Assembly (NCBI GenBank): GCA_026168455.1
Contig: CM047425.1
Coordinates: 40,568,711 to 40,632,710 of the forward strand
Source of the DNA: Theocolax elegans
Taxonomy: Eukaryota > Arthropoda > Insecta > Hymenoptera > Cerocephalidae
Direction: 5' to 3'
Length of the DNA stretch: 64,000 nucleotides
Shown here: one piece after another, positions 45,590 through 56,456 of the stretch
How the letters are laid out: each line of letters starts with the position of its first letter
Position numbering within the stretch: the stretch's first letter is position 1
The notes under the pieces: model-generated
Told to the model about the DNA's origin: nothing
What the model saw: only the letters and a program-made list of their open reading frames with translations
The model's database searches: none
Made by a program: the position numbers and the translations under genes

Positions 45590-46937
45590 CTAATCGAGTA
45601 GGAGGGCTAACAAGACGAGAAATGCTATCATTAGTATTATCCAATTTCAATAATGATCTAACAACCGATATTCGGACAGAAAGGGCATTGGTCCTTCATT
45701 TTTCATTTTATATAAAGAATGAGCATTAGATAAACTAAGATCAATAAGATGGAAAAATAATTTGCTGTATCACTTCATTGTTTTTCTAACTGTTTCGGTT
45801 ATAGACAATTGTCTATCTACATTGTCAACACCACCCATATTTTGATTGTATTCATGGATGCATCGTGGTTTTATAATATCCTCATTGGTTTGATAGTGTT
45901 TTTGTCAGTGGTATAGAACTCAGGTTAGTGCACAGTTGTAGGCATGCAAACACAACGCTTATCTTGCCAGCTGATTATTATGAGCAACTTGAACTTCACC
46001 TCGCTCTAATTTATTTTCTAATTTTGGCATTTCTTTTCTATTTGTTCTTATCGTGCCACATGTTCCTACATCGCGATCATGCAAAAATTCTGCCAATATG
46101 GGAGATGTATACCGGTTATCTATGTATATGACACGACCCTTGTAAAAATAAGGTTGTAAGAAGCGACAATATCCCCAGTAACACCCATATGAAACTTCTG
46201 ATAATCAGTATCAGTGTCAGTGTAGACAATAAAACCCAAAATGAATCCAGTCTCACAGTCTACTAATTCAAAATGTTTGATGTCAAACCGATTTCTTTTC
46301 AAAGAAATATACTGCTTGAATCGAAGCCTGCCTTTCCATAATACTAGGCTTTCATCTATGCACAAATTTTTGCCTGGTATAACAGCTGCTGAGAATTTAC
46401 TTTGTAGATAGACTATTATTGGTTTTATTTTCACTAAAGGATGGTGAGCGATTTCCGAGGTATCTTCATTATCATGAAAATGTAAATTGCGTAAGATTAC
46501 AAGGAACCTATCACGAGACATTATTTGACCGAAAATGGGAGTATAAAGCTTAAGACCAATATTCTTTGAAGTCATCTTTTCGAATATGACCCATTGGAAT
46601 TGAAAGGCCAAGAAAACATTCAAATTCATCTTTTGTAAGAGGAGACCAAGTTTTCTGATGGGATTGCCGATCTTCATGATTCTGACTTTTATAGCGATTT
46701 GTCTCATCTATACTTCTTTCAATCAGAAGGGAATCAAAAAAGTATTTAGAGTAATTGATTGCTTTATTTCCCAATATAGAGACGTTAGGATTTATTTTAG
46801 AAGTACCTTGAAAATCTTTAATTGATGGATAAAAATACGCGTTTTCAAAAATTTGAGTCTCATCTTAATCATTTTCTACCAAATCCAAAACCAGGTTCAG
46901 ACTCGCCACTACTCCAAGTTTCAATATCAGCCATTTT
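45590..46937 (-). pseudogene. Second piggyBac-like transposase pseudogene
   Basis: Read on the minus strand. The N-terminus is at about 46937 (MADIETWSSGESEP, then a stop). The 46774-46550 block has SIDETNRYKSQNHE and KTWSPLTKDEFECFLGLSIP. The 46707-46120 block has the first catalytic region (GKNLCIDESLVLWKGRLRFK, then QYISLKRNRFDIK) and FILGFIVYTDTDTDY. Downstream pieces include DRDVGTCGTIRTNR and, about 45850, QNMGGVDNVDRQ, the third catalytic region. Several frameshifts and stops break it. It differs clearly from the 41.9-kb copy, so two lineages of piggyBac are present. A TTAA followed by CCTTTTAAGGACGGGGATTT at 45111 may be one terminus; the other end was not found. Confidence 0.86.
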
Positions 46938-47426
46938 ATTAAAAATAATTGCTTGAATTTTTTTGACAACTTAGTAAATGAAGAGAATGATGAAATAATA
47001 AGAATATTATCAATAAAAAATCTTCCGCAAGAAAAAATAACTATGTGTTAATCTGCCAAGAAATTAATAGTAACAAATAGTTTAAATAATCACTAAAAAA
47101 ATGTGTTTCATCAACCACTGCAGTATTTGATTCGTATTCAAAGCATTAAAATACGTTGATATACCAATTTTCAAATCAAAATACCGAATAAAAAATTTGA
47201 CCTTGAAATCATTATTACAAGGTCAAATATACTTTTTAGAATGATAACACTATGTTTGCTATATTCGACATATAATATTACCTCTGAAATAATTCCAAAT
47301 TAATATGATACTAGAGCTAGAAACGCTTGCTTCACTCGCAAATTACGTGTATTGATTGTATGATGTAATATTTATTATGATTCATGAATAATGATACATA
47401 TAAATTGCATGTTGATTTATAAAAAA
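46938..47426. other. AT-rich stretch, nothing supported
   Basis: Probably in part the distal end of the second piggyBac element. A short inverted pair (GACCTTGAAATCATTATTAC with AAGGTCAAAT) at 47201-47226 is the only structure I see. Confidence 0.4.
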
Positions 47427-47552
47427 AGTTTTTTTTTTTTTTTATTATTTTAACGTCGCTCTCTTTATGCTCCCAAACCGGTGCTAATCAGCGACGGAGG
47501 TCATACGATGTCTTCATTCGAGCCCGACGCTCTACCGACCGAGCCAATTTTT
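47427..47552 (-). mobile_element. SINE family B fragment with long A-tail
   Basis: On the minus strand it starts with TTGGCTCGGTCGGTAGAGCG (box A), passes through GACATCGTATGACCTCCGTC and TGATTAGCACCGGTTTGGGA, and ends in GAGCGACGTTAAAATAATAA plus an A-run of about 16 (seen as T-run at 47429-47444). It matches 1.65-1.81 kb closely but lacks the middle part of that copy. No clear target duplication is found. Confidence 0.8.
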
Positions 47553-47629
47553 GATATATTTCATTTAAAATAATAAACTTAATGTTGCATTTATATAAAA
47601 AGGCTAAACTAACAAGAAAAGTCAACACT

Positions 47630-47990
47630 CTTTGGGAAACGGATCTTTACCAAACTCTGGGATATGATTTCTACTACAAAAATAGGAAGAAAGCTAGAGA
47701 TTTATATTCCAATGCCCTTTTTACGATAAATATGAGCAAATAACAAAAAATCTTGCCAAGAGAAAAACCGTAAATTTGATTGCTTATAACTCGGAAACAT
47801 TTAAAGATGTACATTCAAACTAAATAAGAAAAACTGTTATCATGTAGATACATTAAAAAACAAGCTCTAATGGGTTAAATTGGTTTATTATTATAAAAGA
47901 AATAAAAATTACACGAACTACTATCCGAAATTTAGCATTAAAATCTGATGATTTCTTCGGTACAAAATTTCGTCTTATTCTTATTTCTTT
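47630..47990 (+). repeat. Diverged relative of the 59.98-60.53 kb MITE
   Basis: CTTTGGGAAACGGATCTTTA, then AAAATAGGAAGAAAGC and GATTGCTTATAACTCGGAAA, align with the left arm of the 60-kb MITE (CTTCGGGAAACGGATTTTAT, AGAATAGGAAGAAAGCC, GATTGCTTATAG). The matching right arm is not clearly preserved. Confidence 0.5.
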
Positions 47991-48044
47991 CATAACATTT
48001 GACCAAACGGCCTTTTTCAAAAATTGATACAATTTAGCCTTTAA

Positions 48045-48185
48045 TTTTTTGTTTTAATTTTTGAAAAAGGTCGTTACTCTGGGAAATTCCACCAACCATA
48101 GTAGACAAAGGGTATAATGGGCCTGCTTTATTCCAAAAATAAAGCATTTAGTTTGGAAAGACCGATAATCATCTATATTATATTA
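48045..48185 (+). repeat. Solitary diverged relative of the 388-bp satellite
   Basis: In the ribozyme-strand orientation, CTCTGGGAAATTCCACCAAC and CATAGTAGACAAAGGGTATA, then AAAATAAAGCATTTAGTTTG and GAAAGACCGATAAT follow the satellite with about 80-85% identity. Upstream AGCCTTTAATTTTTT ... AAAAAGG matches the stem next to the ribozyme, but similarity stops exactly where GAAAC should be, so the hammerhead is lost. It ends within a few bases of the 48.19-kb foldback element. Confidence 0.8.
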
Positions 48186-48386
48186 AGCTGCTTCCATCAA
48201 AAACCTTTCTCCCTTTCTGTGACGTCAATCTATTTGTATGACGTCATTGTCGAAGTGACGATATTTTTTGATAAATAGATGTATCACATGTTTTTTGACG
48301 CACTGTTGGGGGTTAATGTTTTTAGTTGCTTTTTTAAAAGGCGTAAAATTTGAAGGGGGAAGGGGTGGTGGTATAGGGTGTACCCT

Positions 48387-48770
48387 GACCACTTGGACAT
48401 CGTCTTCAGGAAGTGACAATTTTTTTTGCATATTCAAGCAGGGTGGCACACTACTTACCAGTAGACGATGTCCAGATGACCCGGAGGTCATCCTGACCAC
48501 CTGGACATCGTCTTCAGGAAGTGACAATTTTTTTTGCATATTCAAGCAGGGTGGCACACTACTTACCAGTAGACGATGTCCAGATGACCCGGAGGTCACC
48601 CTGACCACCTGGACATCGTCTTCAGGAAGTGACAATTTTTTTTGCATATTCAAGCAGGGTGGCACACTACTTACCAGTAGACGATGTCCAGATGACCCGG
48701 AGGTCACCCTGGCCACCTGGACATCGTCTTCAGGAAGTGACAATTTTTTTGCATATTCAAGCAGGTTGGC
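48387..48770 (+). repeat. 108-bp tandem repeats, left terminal array (~3.5 units)
   Basis: Unit starts at 48387, 48495, 48603 and 48711. Each unit has an internal inverted pair, GGACATCGTC and GACGATGTCC. The open frames of 172-184 codons on both strands arise because 108 is divisible by 3 and are not evidence of a gene. Confidence 0.95.
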
Positions 48771-49763
48771 AATTCAGAATCTTTTAAAGGACGATTTCAT
48801 ATCTAAAATCTCGGTAGTCTAAAGGTTAAAATGTAAAGTTTCCAAACCGAAAATATAAAAATGTGATTTGTGTTAATAGTACTTTGAGTAATAAATACCA
48901 AATACACTATAATTTTTTTCCCTTGAATGAGAATAGAGTACAATCTTGTTTCCAAATCTTTCTTTTCTAAAACAATGCAAGGTTAAGAAAATACTCATTA
49001 GGTATAAAGGAATAGATACATTCCTACCCAAACAGCACGTCATATTGCAGCGATTTTGTTGGAATAATGTCATATTGCTACAATATTCACAACATACATT
49101 GTCTGATTTTCGTATTTTATTAATTAATGAACGCATTAATGAGGATAATAATTTAAGCTAAAGAATTGTTGTATGATTAATGTCTTTAAAATTAATTGTA
49201 AACATGAAACATTTTTCTGACCAGGTGAAATTGTTAACTTTTGGTTTACTTTAGAGGTAAAAATTTTATTTTTAATATTTCATGATGTTAAGCAAAAAAT
49301 ACGGGCATGTTTTTGTGGTAATTCAGCGGTTACCCTTTTTAATGTAATTCCTCTGGTAGAGTATAATTGGAAAACTAATAAATTTTTTAAAACCAATTCA
49401 TAGAGAAAATTTCAGATAAAGTAACTGCATAAAAACAGTATTATTCCGATGTGGAATTTTTGAATGATAACGTAATAAAATTTAAAAAACAATCTATGTA
49501 ATCTCCCCTGGCCTGTAACATCCCCTGTCCAAATTTCTTTTATAACAAATAATCGATGCTGATCATTACATGCTTTACTGTTTTGACTAAAAATAAACAT
49601 TATTTCTTAACAATTGTTTTCTCCATTCAAAGGAACTATGCGAGTCCATCAATGGAAATGGAGTAGATGTGAGCCCCAAAAAATTAATTTTAATGAAGTA
49701 AGTTGTTACGAATGTAATTTGAATAGACAATGTGACCATTATTAATTAGGGTCGATCTCGTAC
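48771..49763. other. Unique AT-rich interior of the foldback element
   Basis: Present only on the left side, absent from the right half. Short ORFs at 48873-49161 and 49412-49600 show no family features. Confidence 0.5.
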
Positions 49764-50347
49764 GAAAATAAAACTCAGAAAAAGAGTAAAATTGTTATTT
49801 AAGATAAAAGAAGTCACTACTAAAAGAAATAATAAAAATATATAATTTATATTACAAATATAAAAATTATGTTAAATTGATTATAAGGAAACATTTCATA
49901 TATTTTATAAATGGAAGAAATTGTTAATTAATTTTTTTTATTATTATTATCAATTAGGTATAGTTATATTCAATGTATACTCCATAAAATATGTTTATTA
50001 AAACTTTCTATCCCTATTACAAAATCTCACGTGAGAAATTGATTTTTTATTATTTAGCAAATTTAAACACCTCTCCAATTGAAATATCACATGAAATTTT
50101 GGCATGAAATCTCACTTGAGATCTCACGTGAGATTTTGTATTAGGGATGTATTCAAGATGTTTATGTTTTATATATCAAAATATATGTAATTCCCCTGTA
50201 ATGTAAAAATTAAAAATCTTCAACACGTTGAGTACATCAACTGATCCTGTATGCCCACTGTAAACAGGTACTCTCGAAACTGTAATTGGTCCAGAGAATT
50301 CAAAAATATATAATTTTTTTCATTTTGTTTTCTTGCATATCACAACG

Positions 50348-50563
50348 TCAAATGTTCACGTTAGATGATTTCACCCATGTAGGATTGTCAGGTAGCATTA
50401 CTTTACCCATTTGACAACAACTTGAAAATAATTTATTTTTATTGTATTCACATGAAAAATGTTTTGCATGGCAATATTTACAAATTTCAGACATTGTACC
50501 TAAATAATTTTCAATTATTAAAGATTCATTAAAATAATTATTTGCTATTTTACCATCATACAT
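50348..50563 (-). pseudogene. Helitron Rep/helicase N-terminal zinc-motif fragment
   Basis: A 71-codon frame with MSEICKYCHAKHFSCEYNKN, then FSSCCQMGKVMLPDNP. The C..C.A..F..E......CC..GKV.LP pattern is the conserved Cys-rich block found upstream of the Helitron-like N-terminal domain in Helitron replication proteins. Only this block is present, with no Rep HUH or helicase motifs. It lies in arm B, so it was captured by the foldback element or is a leftover of a Helitron in which it grew. Confidence 0.65.
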
Positions 50564-50729
50564 ATTATTTTTATTTTTTTTTTGGTTACTCTTAAGTTCT
50601 GCAATAACACCTAATTTTTTTTTTTAAATGAGGAGTAGCATTTTCATTTATTGACTCATTATCATGAACTTGAGTTTTTTAAAAAGGGTTAAAATAGGGT
50701 AAGGTGAGGGAATTAAAGGAGGATGGGTA

Positions 50730-51175
50730 GTTGACCTGGAGGTCATCCTGACCACCTGGACATCGTCTTCAGGAAGTGACAATTTTTTTTGCATATTCAA
50801 GTAGGGTGGCACACTACTTACCAGTAGACGATGTCCAGATGACCCGGAGGTCACCCTGACCACCTGGACATCGTCTTCAGGAAGTGACAATTTTTTTTGC
50901 ATATTCAAGCAGGGTGGCACACTACTTACCAGTAGACGATGTCCAGATGACCCGGAGGTTACCATGACCACCTGGACATCGTCTTCTGGTAGTGACAATT
51001 TTTTTTGCATTTCAAGCAGGGTGGCACAATACTTACAAGTAGATGATGTCCAGATGACCCGAAGGTCAGCCTGACCACCTGGACATCGTCTTGAGGAAGT
51101 GACAATTTTTTTTGCACATTCAAGCAGGGTGGTATTCTACTTACCAGTAGACGATGCCCAGATGACCCGGAGGTA
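50730..51175 (+). repeat. 108-bp tandem repeats, central array (~4 units)
   Basis: Unit starts near 50748, 50856, 50964 and 51072. The last two units are more diverged (ATTTCAAGCAGG, TACAAGTAGATGATG) than those of the terminal arrays. Confidence 0.93.
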
Positions 51176-51179
51176 AAAA

Positions 51180-52340
51180 AAAAAATAATTCAACAACATA
51201 ACAATTCAAAAATTGAAGCAGCACCTTTAAAGCGTAGCGCTAATATTGCTAAGTTTTTAATAAAGCGTTAAAAATAAATTAATTAATAAAAAAAATCATA
51301 TCTAAAGTGCATACCTAATACAAATATTTACAAATATACATATAGGCAGCACCTATAAAGAGAAGCGCTCAAAATTTTAAAATAAATCATCAATAGAACA
51401 ATTCAAAAATTGAAGCAGCACCTTTAAAGCGTAGCACTAATATTGCTAAGATTTTAACAAAGCGTTAAAAATAAATTAATTAATAAAAAAGTCATATCTA
51501 AAGTGCACACATAATTCAAATATTTACAAACATACATATAAGCAGCACCTTTAAAGAGTAGCACTCAAAATTAAAAAATAAATGAACAATATAACAATTC
51601 AAAAATTGAAGCAGCACCTTTAAAGCGTAGCACTAATATTACTAAGTTTTTAACAAAGCGTTAAAAATAAATCAATTAATAAAAAAAATCATATCTAAAG
51701 TGCACACTTAATTCAAATATTTACAAATATATATATATATATATAAGCAGCACCTTTAAAGAGTAGCGCTCGAAATTTTAAAATAAATCTTCAATAGAAC
51801 AATTGAAAAATTGAAGCAGCACCTTTAAAGCGTATCGCTAATATTGCTAAGCTTTTAACAAAGCGTTAAAAATATATTAATTAATAAAAAAAATCATATC
51901 TAAAGTGCATACCTAATACAAATATTTACAAATATACATATAAGCAGCACCTTTAAAGAGTAGCACTCAAAATTAAAAAATAAATGAACAATATAACAAT
52001 TCAAAAATTGAAGCAGCACCTTTAAAGCGTAGCACTAATATTATCAAGTTTTTAACAAAGCGTTAAAAATAAATCAATTAATAAAAAAAGTCATATCTAA
52101 AGTGCACACTTAATTCAAATATTTACAAATATATATATATATAAGCAGCACCTTTAAGGAGTAGCGCTCGAAATTTTAAAATAAATCTTCAATAGAACAA
52201 TTGAAAAATTGAAGCAGCACCTTTAATGCGTTTCGCTAATATTGCTAAGCTTTTAACAAAGCGTTACAAATAAATCAGTTAATTAAAAAAATCATATCTA
52301 AAGTGTACACTTAATTCAAATATAACATCTAATAATATAA
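51180..52340 (+). repeat. ~200-bp dimeric satellite (GCAGCACCTTTAAAG)
   Basis: Landmark AATT(C/G)AAAAATTGAAGCAG recurs at about 51206, 51401, 51597, 51808, 51998 and 52199. Each unit contains two copies of GCAGCACCTTTAAAGNGTAG in different contexts, so the unit is a diverged dimer. Variable TA runs account for the length differences. Confidence 0.93.
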
Positions 52341-52707
52341 TATAATATATAAATAACAATAAATATAATTTCATTTTTAATGCAGCCATATTATGAAACT
52401 AAACAGTTTTTAAAATATGTCAGTCCCAAGCCTGTAATCGCAGAGGGAAAATGAAATTAAACAAAAAAATTATAAAACAAAAAAATAATGTCACTTCCCG
52501 AGGACGATGTCCAGGTGGTCAGGATGACCTCCAGGTCAACTACCCATCCTCCTTTAATTCCCTCACCTTACCCTATTTTAACCCTTTTTAAAAAACTCAA
52601 GTTCATGATAATGAGTCAATAAATGAAAATGCTACTCCTCATTTAAAAAAAAAAAATTAGGTGTTATTGCAGAACTTAAGAATAACCAAAAAAAAAATAA
52701 AAATAAT

Positions 52708-52923
52708 ATGTATGATGGTAAAATAGCAAATAATTATTTTAATGAATCTTTAATAATTGAAAATTATTTAGGTACAATGTCTGAAATTTGTTAATATTGC
52801 CATGCAAAACATTTTTCATGTGAATACAATAAAAATAAATTATTTTCAAGTTGTTGTCAAATGGGTAAAGTAATGCTACCTGACAATCCTACATGGGTGA
52901 AATCATCTAACGTGAACATTTGA
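52708..52923 (+). pseudogene. Mirror copy of the Helitron zinc-motif fragment with a premature stop
   Basis: Inverted-arm copy of 50348-50563. It keeps the same ATG and end, but the AAA codon inside the EICKYC segment is TAA here, a single base change. The other copy is open, so the two arms differ at a coding-relevant site. Confidence 0.7.
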
Positions 52924-53519
52924 CGTTGTGATATGCAAGAAAACAAAATGAAAAAAATTATATATTTTTGAATTCTCTGGACCAATTACAGTTTCTAGAG
53001 TGTATCATCAGTGTATCAGTGGGCATACAGGATCAGTTGATTTACTCAACGTATTGAAGATTTTTAATTTTTACATTCCAGGGGAATTACATATATTTTG
53101 ATATATAAAACATAAACATCTTGAATACATCCCTAATACAAAATCTCACGTGAGATCTCAAGTGAGATTTCATGCCAAAATCTCATGTGATATTTCAATT
53201 GGAGAGGTGTTTAAATTTGCTAAATAATAAAAAATCAATTTCTCACGTGAGATTTTGTAATAGGGATAGAAAGTTTTAATAAACATATTTTATGGAGTAT
53301 ACATTGAATATAACTATACCTAATTCATAATAATAATAAAAAAAATTAATTAACAATTTCTTCCATTTATAAAATATATGAAATGTTTCCTTATAATCAA
53401 TTTAACATAATTTTTATATTTGTAATATAAATTATATATTTTTATTATTTCTTTTAGTAGTGACTTCTTTATCTTAAATAACAATTTTACTCTTTTTCTG
53501 AGTTTTATTTTAATAAAAT

Positions 53520-53831
53520 ACATCTGGACATCGTCTAGTGGTAAGTAGTGTGCCACCCTGCTTGAATATGCAAAAAAAATTGTCACTTCCTGAAGACGAT
53601 GTTCAGGTGGTCAGGGTGACCTCCGGGTCATCTGGACATCGTCTACTGGTAAGTAGTGTGCCACCCTGCTTGAATATGCAAAAGAAATTGTGACTTCCTG
53701 AAGACGATGTCCAGGTGGTCAGGGTGACCTCCGGGTCATCTGGACATCGTCTACTGGTAAGTAGTGTGCCACCCTGCTTGAATATGCAAAAAAATTGTCA
53801 CTTCCTGAAGACGATGTCCAGGTGGTCAGGG
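53520..53831 (-). repeat. 108-bp tandem repeats, right terminal array (~2.9 units)
   Basis: Reverse complement of the left array, ending at the right inverted terminus. Array length differs between the two ends, as expected from unequal exchange. Confidence 0.94.
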
Positions 53832-54023
53832 TACACCCCATACCACCACCCCTTCCCCCTTCAAATTATACCCCTTTTAAAAAAACAACTAAAAACATTA
53901 ACCCCTAATAGTGCGTCAAAAAACATGTGATACATCTGTTTATCAAAAAATATCGTCACATCGACAATTACGTCACACAAATAGATTGACGTCACAGAAA
54001 GGGAGAAAGGTTTTTGATGGAAT

Positions 54024-54770
54024 TTAATTTTTATTTAACTTTAACTTTAATTTTTTCTATTATATATTTTTAATATTTAATTTATTTTTAAAAAAATAAT
54101 AAAAAATAAATAAATAAATAAATAAATTAAAAAATAATAAATTAACTTTAATTTTTTTTTTTTTTTATATATAGAACTTTTATCCTCCAAATGTTGAGCA
54201 ATCGATAGGTGAAAATCAATTAATAATAATTATAAATAATATTTTATTTTAAATTTTTATTTAATAAAATTTTCTATTTTTCATGATTTTTATTTTTTGA
54301 CATGATCAATTTACGAGAAATTGCCCATATATACATGTATTCATACAATTGTAATTTTATTTATTTTTTCACATATAATAATTACAAAGGAAATAAGGTT
54401 GGGCAGCGCCATAAGAATAATAATAATAATATAAAATCAAAGAGTGTTTTAATTGAAGAATAATAAAATCCAATTATTATTGTAATTATGTGCATTAAAA
54501 AATAGACAAAATAAATGTTAACAAATAAGTAAGATTATTATTACTTAGTATTAATATATTATATTTATCTAAACTTTGAAAATGAAAAATTAAATCTAAT
54601 AACTTTATATCTTCATATAGTTTAAATGTTTTCCTAATAATTAATATTGATACAACAAAATAAATCAAAAGTTTAAATCGACCGAGGGAGCGTTAGCGAC
54701 CGAGGTATTTGTTGCTAGTATATAAATTATCACCGAACGTTAAATTCATTTTGTTTCGAAAAAATCATTA
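54024..54770. other. AT-rich stretch, nothing supported
   Basis: Homopolymer and TAAA-type runs. At 54727-54741 CACCGAACGTTAAAT resembles the CCGAACGTTAAAATTTTG border region of the 388-bp satellite, too short to claim. Confidence 0.4.
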
Positions 54771-55260
54771 TTGTTATATTTCTCTACCTCTATATCCTTT
54801 GTCCCGCGCTTAATGTCTCACTTTCACTTACAGTCACTTTCTCTATTTCTCTTTATCTCTCTCTCTCTCTTATTCTCTACCCTTTCTACCCTCTGTGACA
54901 AGATTAAGCACTAGTTAATATATTTTTAAAAATAGATTGAACATAAGCATGTAAAATTTAAGTTTTTTCGGTTTTAAATAATGTTTCTTTAAATACCCTG
55001 TTGACTTAGTTACTATGTTCTTTTGCCTGCGTAATTTATTTATATTTTTATATTTTCATATTTTTATAATTATTTACTGATTGCGATTGTAAAATAATTA
55101 TTATCATATTGTATTCTTGCCTTAAGGTTGAATTCATCCTAGAAAAAAAAACATTATTCGATCAATCAATCAGTTGTCCCTCTATCTCCCTTTCACTTTC
55201 ATTCTCCCTCCCTATCCCTCTCACTCCCATTCACCTTCTCTCTCTCTCCCACTCTTATGT
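54771..55260 (+). mobile_element. LINE 3' end fragment nested in TC-rich repeat
   Basis: TC-rich repeat at 54780-54890 and at 55176-55255 brackets about 285 bp of T-rich noncoding DNA ending in ATTCGATCAATCAATCAG. The (TCAA)n-type ending again lies directly against TC-rich DNA, as at 21.9 and 22.4 kb. There is no coding part. Confidence 0.55.
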
Positions 55261-55373
55261 TTAAGCAAAATAATTACCATTGTATATATACTTAATAATT
55301 CAGTTTGATAATAATAATAGCATATGTATGAATAAAGATAAAACACGCTGTACAAAAAATTTTCATAAATCAT

Positions 55374-56456
55374 ATGTTATAACGGTAAGCGAGTTACTCA
55401 TCAGGTGAGCAACGCGAAGGAGTATGTACAGCGCGGCGCGCGCACGAACGCGCGCGAATCGTGCAGGCCCAGCTGACAGTACCGATATAGCGCGCGCACG
55501 GTGACGATATACAGACCTAGATAACGGTCTTTTTATCGTGTTAATCGGAGAAGTATGTGGATGCGGACAGGCTTCCCCCCACACGACCCTACACGCCGAG
55601 CGAAGCCGTACGCCTCCACCACTCCAGATTCCGTCCACGGAAAGGACGGAAGATCGGAGCCAGTTCGCCCAAAGTAGTGAAAGAGAAAGAGAGATAGCCG
55701 GGGAGATTTAGCGCGGCCGTTCCCGCCGATCCAACGTATTTTGAGCGGTGTCTCGTGAATACAAAGATGAGTGGTACACCACGTTGGACCCGCGTGTCCC
55801 GTTGATATTTTCCCGAGTTTCTGGTACGGTCCAGGTGAGAAAGCGTTCTTCTGTATTTTCCCCTCTCGTGACCAATCCCGCCCAGGTCGATAGGTCGGTG
55901 GTTTGCGGGAGCCACTTCACGAAAGAAGGCGCGCGTGACGTAGGCAGCTACTACGTCAGAGCTCCCTACGCCAGAGGTATATACGTCACACGGCCTGACG
56001 TAGTAGCCATCAGATTAAACAGCCGATCATTCCCGGATCGGTTGCTCATAATTCGACCGTTAATAGGTTATAACGAATTGTTTTCGCACTGACCTCGAGG
56101 GTAGTCATCGGTACGACTCCCCCTTAATTCTTGGTGTTAATTTATAATTATTTGGTTGTTTATTTCATAAATTGACTCGGCGAGACTATCTTTCTCGCCG
56201 ACTAACATAAAAATTTCAATTATTGATAACGTTTTCCCGGTGATAGTCCTATCCTACGAATACCGCCCTCTCCGGCGTATACTCTAGTTAGCACGCTATT
56301 AAAGCCAAACGAAGTGTTTGGCGTTGTTAACGGCATTGCTCGGGAATCAAATTGATTCCCGGCCGCATCATGGGACTGTATACTTAAGTTGGTAAGTTGG
56401 GACAGATTGGGCCTAACCGGGGTCTTACATTCCCCAGTATCCACCCCGTTACAATG
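55374..56456 (-). mobile_element. LTR-like block, possible solo LTR
   Basis: A GC- and CpG-rich block with sharp borders in AT-rich DNA. On the minus strand it begins TGTAACGGGGTGGATACTGG and ends CGCTTACCGTTATAACA, so both ends are TGTTAYAACGG-like in inverted orientation. Length is about 1.08 kb. No target duplication and no second LTR were found. ORFs inside overlap on both strands and show no domains. Confidence 0.35.

Larger units (their letters stand above)
48192..54023. mobile_element. 5.8-kb nested foldback element with tandem-repeat arms
   Basis: Outer inverted termini (48192-48385 and 53832-54023) begin TTCCATCAAAAACCTTTCTC and contain TGTGACGTCAATC. Inside each is an array of 108-bp units. 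A second inverted pair of ~1 kb (about 49764-50762 against 52495-53514) surrounds a third 108-bp array and a ~200-bp satellite. So the order is terminus, array, unique, arm B, array, satellite, arm B', array, terminus. Structure resembles FB/Galileo-type foldback elements, whose long termini contain tandem repeats. No complete transposase is visible. Confidence 0.88.

Noticed and set aside
48225..48822. Overlapping 172-184 codon ORFs on both strands
   Set aside because: They arise from 108-bp tandem repeats whose length is a multiple of three.
55363..56092. Overlapping ORFs on both strands in the CpG-rich block
   Set aside because: Their openness fits GC-rich noncoding DNA; no domain and no codon-level signal was seen.
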